DNA of 33,318 nucleotides from Lachnospiraceae bacterium (GCA_014804265.1 JAAVAC010000068.1:1-33318), one strand, 5' to 3'; numbered from the stretch's first letter, positions 7,530 to 17,024 are shown. Notes: a model not told the origin generated them from the letters alone. A program made the numbers and translations.

Positions 7530-8624
7530 TTGAATGAAATAGAAAGAGCAGACAATAATAATAATATTATGGGCAAATTTCAAAAATCAGAAAATATACT
7601 AGATGACATTCAAAATATTATAGAAGTTTCACAAAGAGAAGCATATCGTGTTGTGAATACAATCTTGTCCCAAAGAAATTGGTTAATAGGCTGTCGAATT
7701 GCAGAAGAGGAACTAAAGGGGGAAAACCGTGCTGAATATGGAATTACACTTATAAAGGAATTGTCAAAAAAACTGACAGATAAATATGGTAAGGGATATG
7801 ATAGAAGTAATCTTTATCATTGTGTACGCTTTTATAAAGCATTTCCTAAGATTGTCGACACAGTGTGTCGACAATCTCATATTAGGCTATCGTGGTCGCA
7901 TTATCGTGTCTTATTGCAGGTGCAAGACAGTAGTGCCCGTAATTGGTATGAAAAGGAAGCCTATGAGCAGACATGGAGTGTACGTACATTGCAACGTAAC
8001 ATCAACACCCAGTATTATTATAGATTGTTACAATCGCAGAATAAAAAAATTGTAGAACGAGAAATGCTTGAGAAAAATACAAAGTATCAGAATGACAAGC
8101 TGGAGTTTATCAAAAATCCTGTGATAGCAGAGTTTTTAGGATTGTCTTCTAATACAAATTTCACAGAAACACAGTTGGAAAGTTGTATTATTTCAAATAT
8201 TCAGAAATTTCTTATGGAGTTGGGAAAAGGCTACGCTTTTGTTGCAAGACAACGACATATAAGGACAGAAAAAGAAGATTATTATATTGATTTGGTTTTT
8301 TACAATTATATATTAAAATGTTTTGTGCTGATTGACTTAAAGACTGGTAAAATTACCCATCAGGATGTGGGGCAGATGGACATGTATGTTCGCATGTATG
8401 ATGAATTAAAAAGGGCACCTGACGATAATCCGACACTAGGAATCGTGATGTGTACGGAAACGGATGAGGATATTGCAAGATATTCTATCCTTCATGGAAA
8501 TGAACAGTTATTTGCCACAAAATATAAGCTTTACCTGCCTACAGAACAGGAACTGAGAGATGAGATAGAAACACAAAAGATGATGTTCTATTTGCAACAG
8601 AAAGAACAGGAAGAGAACTATTAG
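7530..8624 (+). CDS. DUF1016 PDDEXK nuclease family protein
   Basis: The 364-residue protein has an N-terminal DUF1016_N helical domain (about 25-175, with LSWSHYRVLLQV at 120-131) and a C-terminal nuclease domain of the YhcG/DUF1016 family. The catalytic core is visible as YYIDLVFYNY (251-260, D254), VLIDLKTGK (266-274, with D269-x-K271 in place of the usual E-x-K) and GQMDMYV (281-287). The start chosen is TTG 7530, nine bases after gggagg (7515-7520); the first in-frame ATG is 13 codons further. Such proteins are common beside restriction genes and in defence islands; a precise role is not known. It ends 15 bases before res. The Asp for Glu change keeps the charge and need not abolish activity. 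Confidence 0.88.
   Translation: MNEIERADNNNNIMGKFQKSENILDDIQNIIEVSQREAYRVVNTILSQRNWLIGCRIAEEELKGENRAEYGITLIKELSKKLTDKYGKGYDRSNLYHCVRFYKAFPKIVDTVCRQSHIRLSWSHYRVLLQVQDSSARNWYEKEAYEQTWSVRTLQRNINTQYYYRLLQSQNKKIVEREMLEKNTKYQNDKLEFIKNPVIAEFLGLSSNTNFTETQLESCIISNIQKFLMELGKGYAFVARQRHIRTEKEDYYIDLVFYNYILKCFVLIDLKTGKITHQDVGQMDMYVRMYDELKRAPDDNPTLGIVMCTETDEDIARYSILHGNEQLFATKYKLYLPTEQELRDEIETQKMMFYLQQKEQEENY
7849..7877. repeat. Perfect 13-bp hairpin inside the DUF1016 gene
   Basis: The arms agattgtcgacac (7849-7861) and gtgtcgacaatct (7865-7877) are perfect reverse complements with a 3-base loop. They encode the KIVDTVCRQSH segment just before LSWSHYR. The reading frame stays open through it. Confidence 0.7.
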
Positions 8625-8639
8625 GGAGGTGTTTTTGGA

Positions 8640-11600
8640 ATGTCTAATCGTATTACATTCCAATTTGAGGATGACCTTGATTATCAGATGCAGGCGATTC
8701 ATTCTACTGTGGAATTGTTCAGAGGTTTATCACGTCATGTAGATGGTATTTATAAATATAAACGAATACATGATGTGACACAGGGAAATCCAATTAGAAA
8801 TAATGATATTGTTGTCGGTAGCAGGCTGCTTGAAAACCTGCGCGGCGTACAGTTATCCAATGATTTGTTTGCGGATAATATGTTAGCAGATGGCAACAAT
8901 TTTACTATTGAAATGGAGACGGGTACTGGAAAAACATATGTGTATCTGCGTACTATTTTGGAGCTATATAAGGAATATGGCTTCAAGAAGTTTATGATTG
9001 TTGTTCCATCTATCGCTATCCGTAAGGGCGTGGAAAAATCTATGGAGCAACTGACTGACCACTTCAAGCGTTTATATAATATGGATATTTTGAAGCACAG
9101 CTTTATTTATGACAGCAATAATCCAAAGCAGATTAGTTCCAAGCTGGTTGAAAGCAATGATTTAAGTATCTGCGTGTTGAATATTCAGGCTTTTAACAAA
9201 GATACAAATAAAATTCGCAAGGAAGATGAATATGGACAGAACTTATGGGAAGATATCAAATATATCAAGCCGATTGTGGTAATTGATGAACCGCAGAAGA
9301 TTGAAGGTACGGCAAAGAAGAAGTCTAAATCATTAGAGGCTATTGAAGAGTTACAGCCTTTGTTTACGTTGCGGTATTCTGCTACACACAAGCAGTTATA
9401 CAATCAGATTTACAAATTGGATTCCTATGCAGCATATCAGAAGGATTTGGTAAAGAAAATCGTAGTGAAAACAGTTCATGGGGTAATTCCAAAGGATTAT
9501 CCTTATGTCAGATACTTGTCCTTTACATCTGATTTGAAGGCAAAGATAGAAATCTTTTCACAAGAACAGGGTTGAACAATCCGCTTCAAGACCTTTAATG
9601 TGGGAGGTGGGGTTTCTATTGAAGAACTTTCTGGTGGATTGTCACAATATAAGGAGTATCGTATTGCAGAAGAACCTCATAAGCTCAAGCCTTTGTCCGT
9701 GGCAACAAAAGATGGTTTTTTCTCTTTGGAGCAGGGACACAGTAATCATGAGATTGAAAAGAACGAGGCTGTGCGAATTCAAATAAGATTGGCAATTCAG
9801 AATCATTTTGCGAAGCAGCTTAACATTATTCATCAAGGCAGAAAAATAAAAGCGTTGACATTGTTCTTTATTGATTCAGTAGATAAAGTGCGTGATGATA
9901 CTGCTCCTGATGGTCGTGGTGAATACCTGCGTATTTTTGATGAGGAATATAAAAAATATGTTAGCACCCATGCACACGAACTGGAACAGAACAAGGATTA
10001 CTTTCCGAATTATATGAACGTTCAGGCTGTCAGAGAGGGCTATTTTGCAAGAGATAAGAAAAATAATGCAGTAGATATTGACGGATGGGATTCGACCCTT
10101 GATGAGAGCAATATGAAAATTAAGGCGAAATCCCAAGAGGATATTGATAGAGGTATCAGTCTGATTTTGGAAAAGAAAGATGAACTGATTTCCTTTGATG
10201 AACCATTAGCATTTATTTTTTCGCACTCAGCCCTGCGAGAAGGCTGGGACAACCCGAATGTATTTACACTATGTACTTTGAAGTCTGGTGGTTCTGATAT
10301 TGCAAAGAAGCAGGAGATTGGTCGGGGGTTAAGACTGCCGGTTGACATTACCGGTAATCGTTGTATTGATAAGAGAGTCAATGAATTGACTGTCATTGCT
10401 AACGATTATTATGACCACTTCGCAGCGGCATTACAGAAAGATTTCAATGACAATATGCGTTTTGATAAGAATGAAGTTACTGCCGAAATTCTGATTTCAA
10501 CCTTAAAGACAGCAGGGGTTCCGGCAAAGAAAATCACGCCAGAACTGGTGGATACCTTTAAAGAAGAACTGATATCAGCAGGAGTTATGAATTCTGATAA
10601 TGTACTGAAAGGTTCTCCTGCACAGATTACAAAGATTTTTGACAATATGGTATTTGTCAATGATACTTTAAACGAGCATGCAGATATCATTAAAAAGCAG
10701 TTCAAGGAGTTGATGATTCAGAAGGGCACAAGGAAAATTGAGATTCGTAATGGTGATAATCCACCTTATAATAACAGGCCACGAGCCTATGTGACAGAAG
10801 GTGAGTTTGAAAAGATTTATGTGGGACTTCGACAAAATCTGATGAAGCGTACAATTTACAGGTTCAAGATTGATAAGGATAAATTTATTGAAGATTGCAT
10901 CTTGGAGGTAAATAAGTCTTTGCTGTTCAAGAAAGCAAAAAATGAGTATAAGGTGGAAACAGGTAGAGCAAAGTTCAATGATTCCGCAATGTTTATTATG
11001 GAAGAGACCATCTATGGTGATAAGCAGCTTGAAATAGAAATCAGTTCTGAACCAAAATCTGATTTTGAAATTGCGAACTTCATAATGCATCATACAATGC
11101 TGCCTCGTTTGGCTATTTTCAAAATTATTCATGGAGTTGATAAGCGAGAACTGTTGAATAATCAGGACATTTTGGATGAGGTGACTCAGCTTATACTGAA
11201 AAAACTTAATGATACCAAAGCTGCCAATATCACTTCCTATGAAGTCATTAATGGCTATGAGTTGGATGAAAGTAATATTTTTGAGTTGGATACTATATCT
11301 GCGGAAGATTTTGAACAGGAATGGAGAGTGTTCCAGGCAAAATCTGACAGAAGTTCTGCTATGAACGAATACTACAAAATGGATAGTGAGGGCGAGGCTG
11401 AATTTGCTCATAAGCTGGAGAATAACACAAATGTGCTGTTATTTACCAAGTTGAAAAAAGGTGGCTTCGTGATTGATACACCATATGGTAACTATAGCCC
11501 TGACTGGGCAGTTGTCTGCAAAAAAGAAGCATTAGCTGATGCATCTGTAGGCATCTATTTCATTGTGGAGACAAAAGCAGGAAAATCCGAAGCTAATCTT

Positions 11601-11732
11601 CAGGATGTGAAACGTAATAAGATTCGTTGCGGTGAGCTTCATTTCAAGGCGGTATCTGACCAGATTAAATTTGGCTGGGTAAACAGTTATGAGGATTTCC
11701 GAAATAAATTCGGAGTGGCTGAAAGTAATTAG
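8640..11732 (+). pseudogene. Type III restriction Res subunit interrupted by an in-frame TGA
   Basis: This is a superfamily 2 helicase-nuclease of about 1030 codons. The first part (8640-9575) contains Walker A ETGTGKT (93-99), the DEPQ box (216-219) and SATH (247-250). A TGA at 9573-9575 (codon 312) then interrupts, and the same frame continues at once as TIRFKTFNVGGGVSIEEL through helicase motif VI (QEIGRGLRLP) to a PD...ExK nuclease site (SPDWAVV ... FIVETKAGK) near the C-terminus. In relatives the stop position is normally glycine, so GGA to TGA is the simplest change. The second half has no obvious ribosome binding site and would restart only at GTG 9600. Functional full-length Res is unlikely. 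The ribosome binding site ggagg (8625-8629) fits the ATG. Confidence 0.88.
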
Positions 11733-11747
11733 GGAGGAATTGTAAAT

Positions 11748-11924
11748 ATGGCTGATTTTAAATATGAAATTGTTGAAGAACTTGGTGTCCTATCTGAAAG
11801 TCCAAAAGGATGGACGAAGGAGCTTAATCGTATATCTTGGAATGGTGGGGAACCTAAACTTGATATTCGTGACTGGGCACCAGAACATGAGAAGATGGGA
11901 AAAAATACCCTGTTCTGTATTTAA
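11748..11924 (+). pseudogene. Truncated YdbC-family (PC4-like) gene
   Basis: The frame from ATG 11748 with a good ribosome binding site (gggagg, 11732-11737) reads MADFKYEIVEELGVLSESPK, then GWTKELNRISWNGGEPKLDI and RDWAPEHEKMGK. This is the start of YdbC-like proteins with a PC4-type single-strand nucleic acid binding fold. Relatives continue with a short helix of about 20 residues (LTEEE type). Here the frame runs into an unrelated tail NTLFCI and stops at 58 residues. The missing end lies next to the putative attR, so the truncation could date from the formation of the island end. It may still fold, as only the terminal helix is lost. Confidence 0.65.
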
Positions 11925-11997
11925 TATCAGCAGCAATAACTATATAAGAGGACTTTGTCTAAATTGTGGTAATGACACAATGGTATATAAGTGTCCT

Positions 11998-12017
11998 AAG
12001 ATGAATGAGAATTAGAG
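11998..12017 (+). repeat. Putative attR: second copy of the prfA 3' end
   Basis: Exact 20-base copy of 3560-3579. Flanking bases on both sides differ from the prfA copy, so the identity is sharply bounded. Downstream sequence (12018 onward) would be the original neighbour of prfA. Confidence 0.7.
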
Positions 12018-12081
12018 TAGAGCGGATGGGTTCATAGAAGCCTGGGTGTCTGGAAAATTTTATATGGAAATGAAGGAGAGG

Positions 12082-12123
12082 AAGTGCCCCGGCATTGGTA
12101 TGATTCACCAATGCCGGGCACTT
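12082..12123. terminator. Bidirectional terminator between the island and the AraC gene
   Basis: A 17-bp stem (aagtgccccggcattggt 12082-12099 with accaatgccgggcactt 12107-12123, one bulged C) with a 7-base loop. It lies just past the AraC-type gene stop on the minus strand and downstream of prfA in the presumed ancestral order, so it probably served the two converging genes. Confidence 0.8.
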
Positions 12124-12125
12124 AT

Positions 12126-13010
12126 TTAAATATTCTTCACAGGACGTAATTCTATATATCCTCTGGTGCCGATAGGCTCTAATTGTATACGGGGATTTTC
12201 AGTATTCCAGCAATAGCCTAATGTTTGAGGATTATACTTTTCGATTGCGCACCAGACTTGTTGTATTGCTTCTCCAAAATCAGCCTCTTCAAAAGGTTCA
12301 CCTTGAAACATCATGTATTTACAACAGGGAAGTTCAATGATATCAAAGCCTTCCGGCACCTCCCCTGAGTAGTCCATGGATACTTCTACACCCTGCACGT
12401 ATTCGGAGGTATTTGGAAGGATATATTTATGTGGCAGCCATAAGCACACTGGTTCTCCGTTAATAGATTTGATACTGCTCAACAATCCCCACACATCACA
12501 ACCTGTCTCTTCACAATATTTCCAATAATCCTTTGCTTCCCTGCCCCGTTTGATTATTACTTTTCGTGCAGGTTTTTCAATTACCTGAATAAAAACATTT
12601 TTCACATTTTCCATAGCTGTATCATTCCTTTTCTTTAAATAATTTACTCCATAAGGCTTGAAAAGATAAATCGGTATTGGACAAACAGAATATTCATAGG
12701 GATTGCAGCCAAATTCACGATAAAATGCTCTTTGGTAACCATCCACACTTTCAAAACCGGCCTCAAATGCAACATCTATGATTTTTACATCTTCATCTCT
12801 TAATCTTAATGCTGATTTTGATAATCGAAGTCTCCTGATATATACAGAAGGTGTCATATTCAGTAACTGAACAAACAGCCGATAAGAATACCAAGGAGAA
12901 TACATGGACACTTTTGCCAAATCAGCCATAGTAATATTAGTAGTAAGATTCATATGAATATAGTTTTGCATTCTTTGAACAGCTTCTATATGTTCTTCCA
13001 ATTTACCCAC
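12126..13010 (-). CDS. AraC-family regulator with GyrI-like effector domain
   Basis: The 294-residue protein has two helix-turn-helix motifs at its N-terminus (about 8-110: ITMADLAKVSMYSPWYSYRL, then IIDVAFEAGFESVDGYQRAF), as in the MarA/Rob branch of the AraC family. The C-terminal half (about 135-294) is typical of GyrI-like or effector-binding domains, which bind small hydrophobic ligands. Such regulators usually control multidrug or stress responses and often themselves. No adjacent efflux gene is visible, so the target is unknown. The stop overlaps the edge of the bidirectional terminator. It is divergent from the acyltransferase gene. Confidence 0.9.
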   Translation of the reverse strand: MGKLEEHIEAVQRMQNYIHMNLTTNITMADLAKVSMYSPWYSYRLFVQLLNMTPSVYIRRLRLSKSALRLRDEDVKIIDVAFEAGFESVDGYQRAFYREFGCNPYEYSVCPIPIYLFKPYGVNYLKKRNDTAMENVKNVFIQVIEKPARKVIIKRGREAKDYWKYCEETGCDVWGLLSSIKSINGEPVCLWLPHKYILPNTSEYVQGVEVSMDYSGEVPEGFDIIELPCCKYMMFQGEPFEEADFGEAIQQVWCAIEKYNPQTLGYCWNTENPRIQLEPIGTRGYIELRPVKNI

Positions 13011-13292
13011 CGCCTTATGAAAATAGAATACAGCATATGCAAAAAAGATTCTCGACTTTATTTGCTATATATGAAATTAATCGCTGCCTCGTCCTTATCA
13101 TTTCTGTGAACCTCCGTAAAATGAGAGTCTGCTACTTTGAGCGATAAAAATATTTTAGCATTGTATACTGTTTCCTGCAACTAAGGCATGATTTTTCAAC
13201 TTCCAATACAGATGACTTCGTATGCGGAGTATGTTAAAATAAGGTGGTGTTCATTAGAACACAAAATTCAATTGAAAGTTATGGAGGTTACA

Positions 13293-13391
13293 ATGAATAT
13301 AACAATTAACCGCCAGAGTGTTTGTATGGGTGACGATATAGATGGAGAAAGGAGTTGTATCAACAAATGCAACAACGAAAGCATTACATAG
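13293..13391 (+). pseudogene. Short ORF with strong ribosome binding site, likely a truncated gene start
   Basis: ATG 13293 follows ggaggttac (ggagg 13283-13287) and encodes 32 residues beginning MNITINRQSVCMGDDIDGER and ending at TAG 13389-13391, inside the acyltransferase start region. The N-terminus MxITINRxSVCMGDD looks like the beginning of a larger conserved protein, which suggests that a deletion joined it to the acyltransferase ribosome binding site. It could also act as a translated leader. The rest of 13011-13292 is AT-rich, holds the control regions of the divergent genes, and shows no other gene. Confidence 0.4.
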
Positions 13392-14437
13392 ACAACCTAA
13401 GAAGCCTGGCAATATTGCTGCTTTTCCCGTTCCATGCCGCACAAATTTGGAGCGGCGGCGAATATAGCGGATTTTATGTCTGGTCCCATACGAATAATGT
13501 TCTGTATGCCTTTTCCACTGCCGTATATCCTTGGTATATGACCCTTCTTTTTACTCTTGCCGGAATGAGCAGCAAATATTCTCTGCAAAAAAGGACAAAT
13601 AAACAGTTTATCGCAGAACGTGTGAAAAAGCTTATAATTCCTTTTTTATTTGGTCTGCTTGTTCTTGTGCCCGCCATGACATATACCGGAGAAGTTTATT
13701 TTAATGGCTACAGCGGCACCTATCTGGGACAGTACCGTTTGTTCTTTTCAAAAGTAAGTGACCTGACCGGCTATAAAGGAGGATTTACTCCAGCTCATCT
13801 TTGGTTTTTGCTATATCTGTTTCTTATTTCGCTTTTGTCCCTTTTGGTGGTGCGCATTCAGCAGAAATGGATAAAAGAGCCGGGGGTAAAACGGATTCCA
13901 TATTGGGCGCTGGTGCTTTTGTTTGTTCCGGAATGGCTTATGTTATATATACTCAATATTGGCGGCAAGAGCATGGGACAATTTTTCTTTTTATATATGG
14001 CGGGGTATTTTATTTTATCCAAAGAAGATATGGAGCAAAAGGTAAGAAACTATCGTTTTGTGAGCCTGATTCTTGCGCTTTTGTCAGGAACTGCCTATAC
14101 GTATCTCTACTGCTTTGCGCAACTGCGCAATGAACTTGGAACAGGATTATTTGTATTCTTTGGCTGGACGGGAATTCTTACCCTGCTGGGATTCGGGCAG
14201 ACGATTCTAAATGTCCAAAATCAAATAAGCAGCTATTTTGCCCGGGCTTCTTATCCTGTTTATATCATGCACCAGACTGTGCTGGTAATTGCTGCATACT
14301 GGATATTGAAGCTTCCTGTGGGCATTTGGGGGCAGTATTCCCTGATTATCATTATTTCATTTTTTATTACGATTCTTCTCTACGAAATCATAAAAAGAAT
14401 TCCGTATATTCGGGGGTTAGTGGGAATTAGCAAATGA
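13367..14437 (+). CDS. Membrane acyltransferase (Acyltransferase 3 family)
   Basis: The 356-residue protein has about ten hydrophobic segments and the general features of the Acyltransferase 3 family. These are an N-terminal H-x-IDNLRSLAIL with a histidine at residue 23 in the first membrane segment (LLLFPFHAAQIW) and a C-terminal YPVYIMHQTVLVI segment. Members transfer acyl groups to sugars, peptidoglycan or membrane glycans; the substrate here is unknown. The start chosen is ATG 13367, 12 bases after aaaggag (13348-13354); the TTG at 13355 abuts the ribosome binding site and is unlikely. It is monocistronic, with a terminator shared with the converging GNAT gene. Confidence 0.88.
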   Translation: MQQRKHYIDNLRSLAILLLFPFHAAQIWSGGEYSGFYVWSHTNNVLYAFSTAVYPWYMTLLFTLAGMSSKYSLQKRTNKQFIAERVKKLIIPFLFGLLVLVPAMTYTGEVYFNGYSGTYLGQYRLFFSKVSDLTGYKGGFTPAHLWFLLYLFLISLLSLLVVRIQQKWIKEPGVKRIPYWALVLLFVPEWLMLYILNIGGKSMGQFFFLYMAGYFILSKEDMEQKVRNYRFVSLILALLSGTAYTYLYCFAQLRNELGTGLFVFFGWTGILTLLGFGQTILNVQNQISSYFARASYPVYIMHQTVLVIAAYWILKLPVGIWGQYSLIIIISFFITILLYEIIKRIPYIRGLVGISK

Positions 14438-14490
14438 AAAATATCAAATGGAAACAGTGAATGCAAAATTATAAATAGAAAACAAAAAAT

Positions 14491-14523
14491 GCCTGCTGTC
14501 CAAATCATATAAGGATAGCAGGC
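14491..14523. terminator. Bidirectional terminator between acyltransferase and GNAT genes
   Basis: An 11-bp stem (gcctgctgtcc 14491-14501 with ggatagcaggc 14513-14523, one G-U pair) has A residues on the left (14481-14489) and a T-rich right flank, so it works for both converging transcripts. Confidence 0.85.
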
Positions 14524-14550
14524 GCTTTATTTGACAGGCTGACTGGTATA

Positions 14551-15450
14551 TTATGCATGGGACAAAACAGGAAACATTCGTTTTTCCCGCTCAATGCACT
14601 GCAGGTCTTCTCCTAAAATAAATAATGTACAATCATCTTCTTTACGTTCCCTTACAAGAAACAGTTCTTTTTGTACTGGTGAAAATCCAAGCACCATTTC
14701 ATCCACATGTTCTCCAAAGGATTTAGAGAGACGTATCATGTCCGCCTGTTGTTTTCCGAAAATCTGATGAATGAGCAATGTATTCTTATTTGTTTCGGCA
14801 ATGACATAAATATCCACTTCGGGAAGATAAAAAATGTGTTCATCATATCCAAAAGCCATCCAGAACTGATATAATCCAAGATTCCTGTTCATATACATGG
14901 CATCATTTCTGTTTGGAATTTCAGGGCTGATGAAATAATCCTGAATTACAGAATAAAGCCGCAGGCAGTTTTTTTCATCTGTCATATCCACTTTCTCAAT
15001 GAGGTAGGGTGCAATTTTTTCCTGTTCTTTGCACTGCATATAATATTCATATTCTTTTGCAGGTTTAAATCCAAATTTGGGATAATAACTTAGGACCTCA
15101 TCATTTGCAAATAGATAGATACCATCTGCTTTTTTTACATACTCATCCAGAATATGCTCCATAATTTCACGATTCAGCCCCTGGTTGCGATAAGCCGAAT
15201 CTGTCATGACAGTTCCAAGCTGGATATAATTTTTTTTGACTCCCCCTATATCAAACTGCATTAGATTTACAGATACATTGGAGATTACCTTTTCTCCATC
15301 CAATAATACATGTGGAACATAACATTCCCCCCAATGCCCTTTGGCATGCCACTGGGAAAAGTCAAAGCCAAATGTGCTGCGGGTCAGTTCGTTGAAGGAT
15401 TCCCGCAGGACATCATTATTTTTTACTGTTGTGGAATATTTGTATTTCAT
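14551..15450 (-). CDS. GNAT family N-acetyltransferase
   Basis: The 299-residue protein has a GNAT acetyl-CoA binding core in its first half: IQLGTVMTDSAYRNQGLNRE (about 77-96) corresponds to beta4 and the R-x-x-G-x-(G/N) pyrophosphate loop, followed by ILDEYVKKADGIYLFAND and YYPKFGF (beta5/alpha4). The second half (about 145-299) is an additional domain of unknown role, as in Eis-like or two-domain GNATs. The substrate cannot be told. The start is well supported by aaggagc eight bases before the ATG. It converges with the acyltransferase gene and diverges from the spike operon. Confidence 0.87.
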   Translation of the reverse strand: MKYKYSTTVKNNDVLRESFNELTRSTFGFDFSQWHAKGHWGECYVPHVLLDGEKVISNVSVNLMQFDIGGVKKNYIQLGTVMTDSAYRNQGLNREIMEHILDEYVKKADGIYLFANDEVLSYYPKFGFKPAKEYEYYMQCKEQEKIAPYLIEKVDMTDEKNCLRLYSVIQDYFISPEIPNRNDAMYMNRNLGLYQFWMAFGYDEHIFYLPEVDIYVIAETNKNTLLIHQIFGKQQADMIRLSKSFGEHVDEMVLGFSPVQKELFLVRERKEDDCTLFILGEDLQCIEREKRMFPVLSHA

Positions 15451-15672
15451 GTTTCATGCTCCTTTCCTGTTTGTATTAAGACTATCAGATTGAGAGAGCT
15501 TATGGAACCTCAAGTTTTTTACAAGGAAAGATGAGCTGGAAGGGAGTGGGGTAAAGGAATGTTTTTGGTTTGTTCTTGTATTTCTCCACCATCTTTTCAA
15601 GATACATTATGGTTTAACTAATCTCAATTAAATTATATAATTTTGAAATTAAATTATTTTTCGAAAATAGTA

Positions 15673-15701
15673 TAGTAATTTTACAAAATATATGATAAAA
15701 T
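15673..15701 (+). promoter_or_regulatory. Possible promoter of the spike-Rhs operon
   Basis: Within a very AT-rich 290-base gap (15451-15740) an extended -10 element TGA-TAAAAT (15693-15701) lies 40 bases upstream of the first gene of the operon. No good -35 box is seen at the proper distance, so a regulator or an alternative sigma factor may be needed. The ribosome binding site cggag (15731-15735) precedes ATG 15741. Confidence 0.35.
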
Positions 15702-15740
15702 GACAATAAAAATTTAAATTCTATAATTACGGAGATAGAA

Positions 15741-17021
15741 ATGATTACCATTCTAATGCAAAAGTATAATGATAAAAAGGCCGGGCTTATAGACTTTATT
15801 TACAGTGCAAAAGAAGACAATATCAGCCTGTCTGATGAGGAAATATGGGAGATTCGTAACTCCCTGTCCGTGCGTTCCATAGAGGAGGTGGCGGAACATT
15901 TTCAACCGGAAGTAAAGATAACATTGGAAGGAGAACAGATTTGCATCCCCCTTTGCCACAAAGAAGGTTTTTTTTGGAAGGTAATTCGGCTATGGGAAAC
16001 AATCAGGAGAGGTGAGTATACAGACATAACAGAAGCAGGTTTGGAAGACAGCATGTTCATGAAGGACAGCGTAACGGAAGAGGAGTTTGTAAAGGCACAG
16101 GAAGAAATTTTTGTTTATTTGCAGAAAAATAAATTTCAACAGGCACAAGAGCAGCTAAAAAGATGTACAGAGCTTTTTGAAGACACGTTATTTTTGAGTA
16201 AAAGACTGTTAAAGCGGGGGGAGCAGTATTTGCAGGAAAATGAATCAGAACACAGGCGGTTTGTGGTGGAGGCAGACGGGGAAGCAGCCCTTCAATGTAT
16301 AGCAGTGTCAGAAGCGTTCCGTAAGAGTTGTTATCATACGAAACAGATAGAAGAACAATATCAGCAATTATTGACACAAATGGCACAACCAAAACACAGG
16401 CTGCTTTACTGGAACATGATACTTGCCTGTTCCTCATTGTCAGAGGAAAAGAGAGGGCAGTTAAAATTATTTTGGAATGAAGTGACACGAGATTACGAAG
16501 AAGCAAGGAAAAAGTTCTGGTGGCAGGCGAAACCAATGATACAGACTTTATTTAACTGTTACCTGTATTTTAGCCGTCCGGAGGCAGATGAACTTTTGAT
16601 AACTAATTGTAGCGTGGAAGAGTTAGCTGATCTTAGATACAAAAAGGAATTGCAGCGTTATCTGGAAACAGTAAACCGGAAACAATATCAGGAAGATGCA
16701 ATAGGCAATGCAATACTGCCAAATATTCGGGATAAGAAAAAACAGGAAAAGCCAATACGGCAGCGGTTTCCCGCAGGGAAAAAAGAAGAGGAAAAACACG
16801 ATAACGGTAATTTGGATGAGGCAAAGATTTTAGAAAATATATTGGAACAATATGGGATAAAAACAAGAATGTTTCTGTATGAAGAAGGTGAGCCATTGGG
16901 ATATGTTCTGACCGGAATTGATGTATTAAAACAAATGCCTGGCAACAGAAATGAGGAAGAAAACAAATTGCGTTCATTAACTATTTGGCTGGATGAATTA
17001 AAGCTTCAGAGAGAGGAGTAA
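15741..17021 (+). CDS. Unrecognised protein, first gene of the spike operon
   Basis: This 426-residue soluble protein is not recognised. It is charged and mostly helical by eye (stretches rich in E, K, Q and L, for example 112-215), has a lysine/glutamate-rich linker (about 333-354) and a distinct C-terminal segment of about 70 residues. There is no signal peptide or membrane segment. It ends 3 bases before the next gene and begins a run of co-directional genes that lead to a VgrG-like spike and an Rhs effector. By position it could be a baseplate, adaptor or regulatory component of that apparatus; this is inference only. Confidence 0.75.
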   Translation: MITILMQKYNDKKAGLIDFIYSAKEDNISLSDEEIWEIRNSLSVRSIEEVAEHFQPEVKITLEGEQICIPLCHKEGFFWKVIRLWETIRRGEYTDITEAGLEDSMFMKDSVTEEEFVKAQEEIFVYLQKNKFQQAQEQLKRCTELFEDTLFLSKRLLKRGEQYLQENESEHRRFVVEADGEAALQCIAVSEAFRKSCYHTKQIEEQYQQLLTQMAQPKHRLLYWNMILACSSLSEEKRGQLKLFWNEVTRDYEEARKKFWWQAKPMIQTLFNCYLYFSRPEADELLITNCSVEELADLRYKKELQRYLETVNRKQYQEDAIGNAILPNIRDKKKQEKPIRQRFPAGKKEEEKHDNGNLDEAKILENILEQYGIKTRMFLYEEGEPLGYVLTGIDVLKQMPGNRNEEENKLRSLTIWLDELKLQREE

Positions 17022-17024
17022 GAC

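Noticed and set aside
9573..9575. TGA in Res (and the TGA at 6186) as recoded sense codon or selenocysteine
   Set aside because: The intact neighbours rloA, rloB and DUF1016 contain no in-frame TGA and use TGG for tryptophan. No SECIS-like hairpin is evident after the Res TGA, and the position is normally glycine. A nonsense mutation is simpler.
10668..11411. 247-residue minus-strand open frame
   Set aside because: Antisense to the res gene, no recognisable domain and no ribosome binding site.
11764..12015. 83-residue open frame overlapping ydbC
   Set aside because: Its first half is out of frame with the recognisable YdbC protein. The end MNEN arises from the copied prfA tail and is not evidence of a gene.
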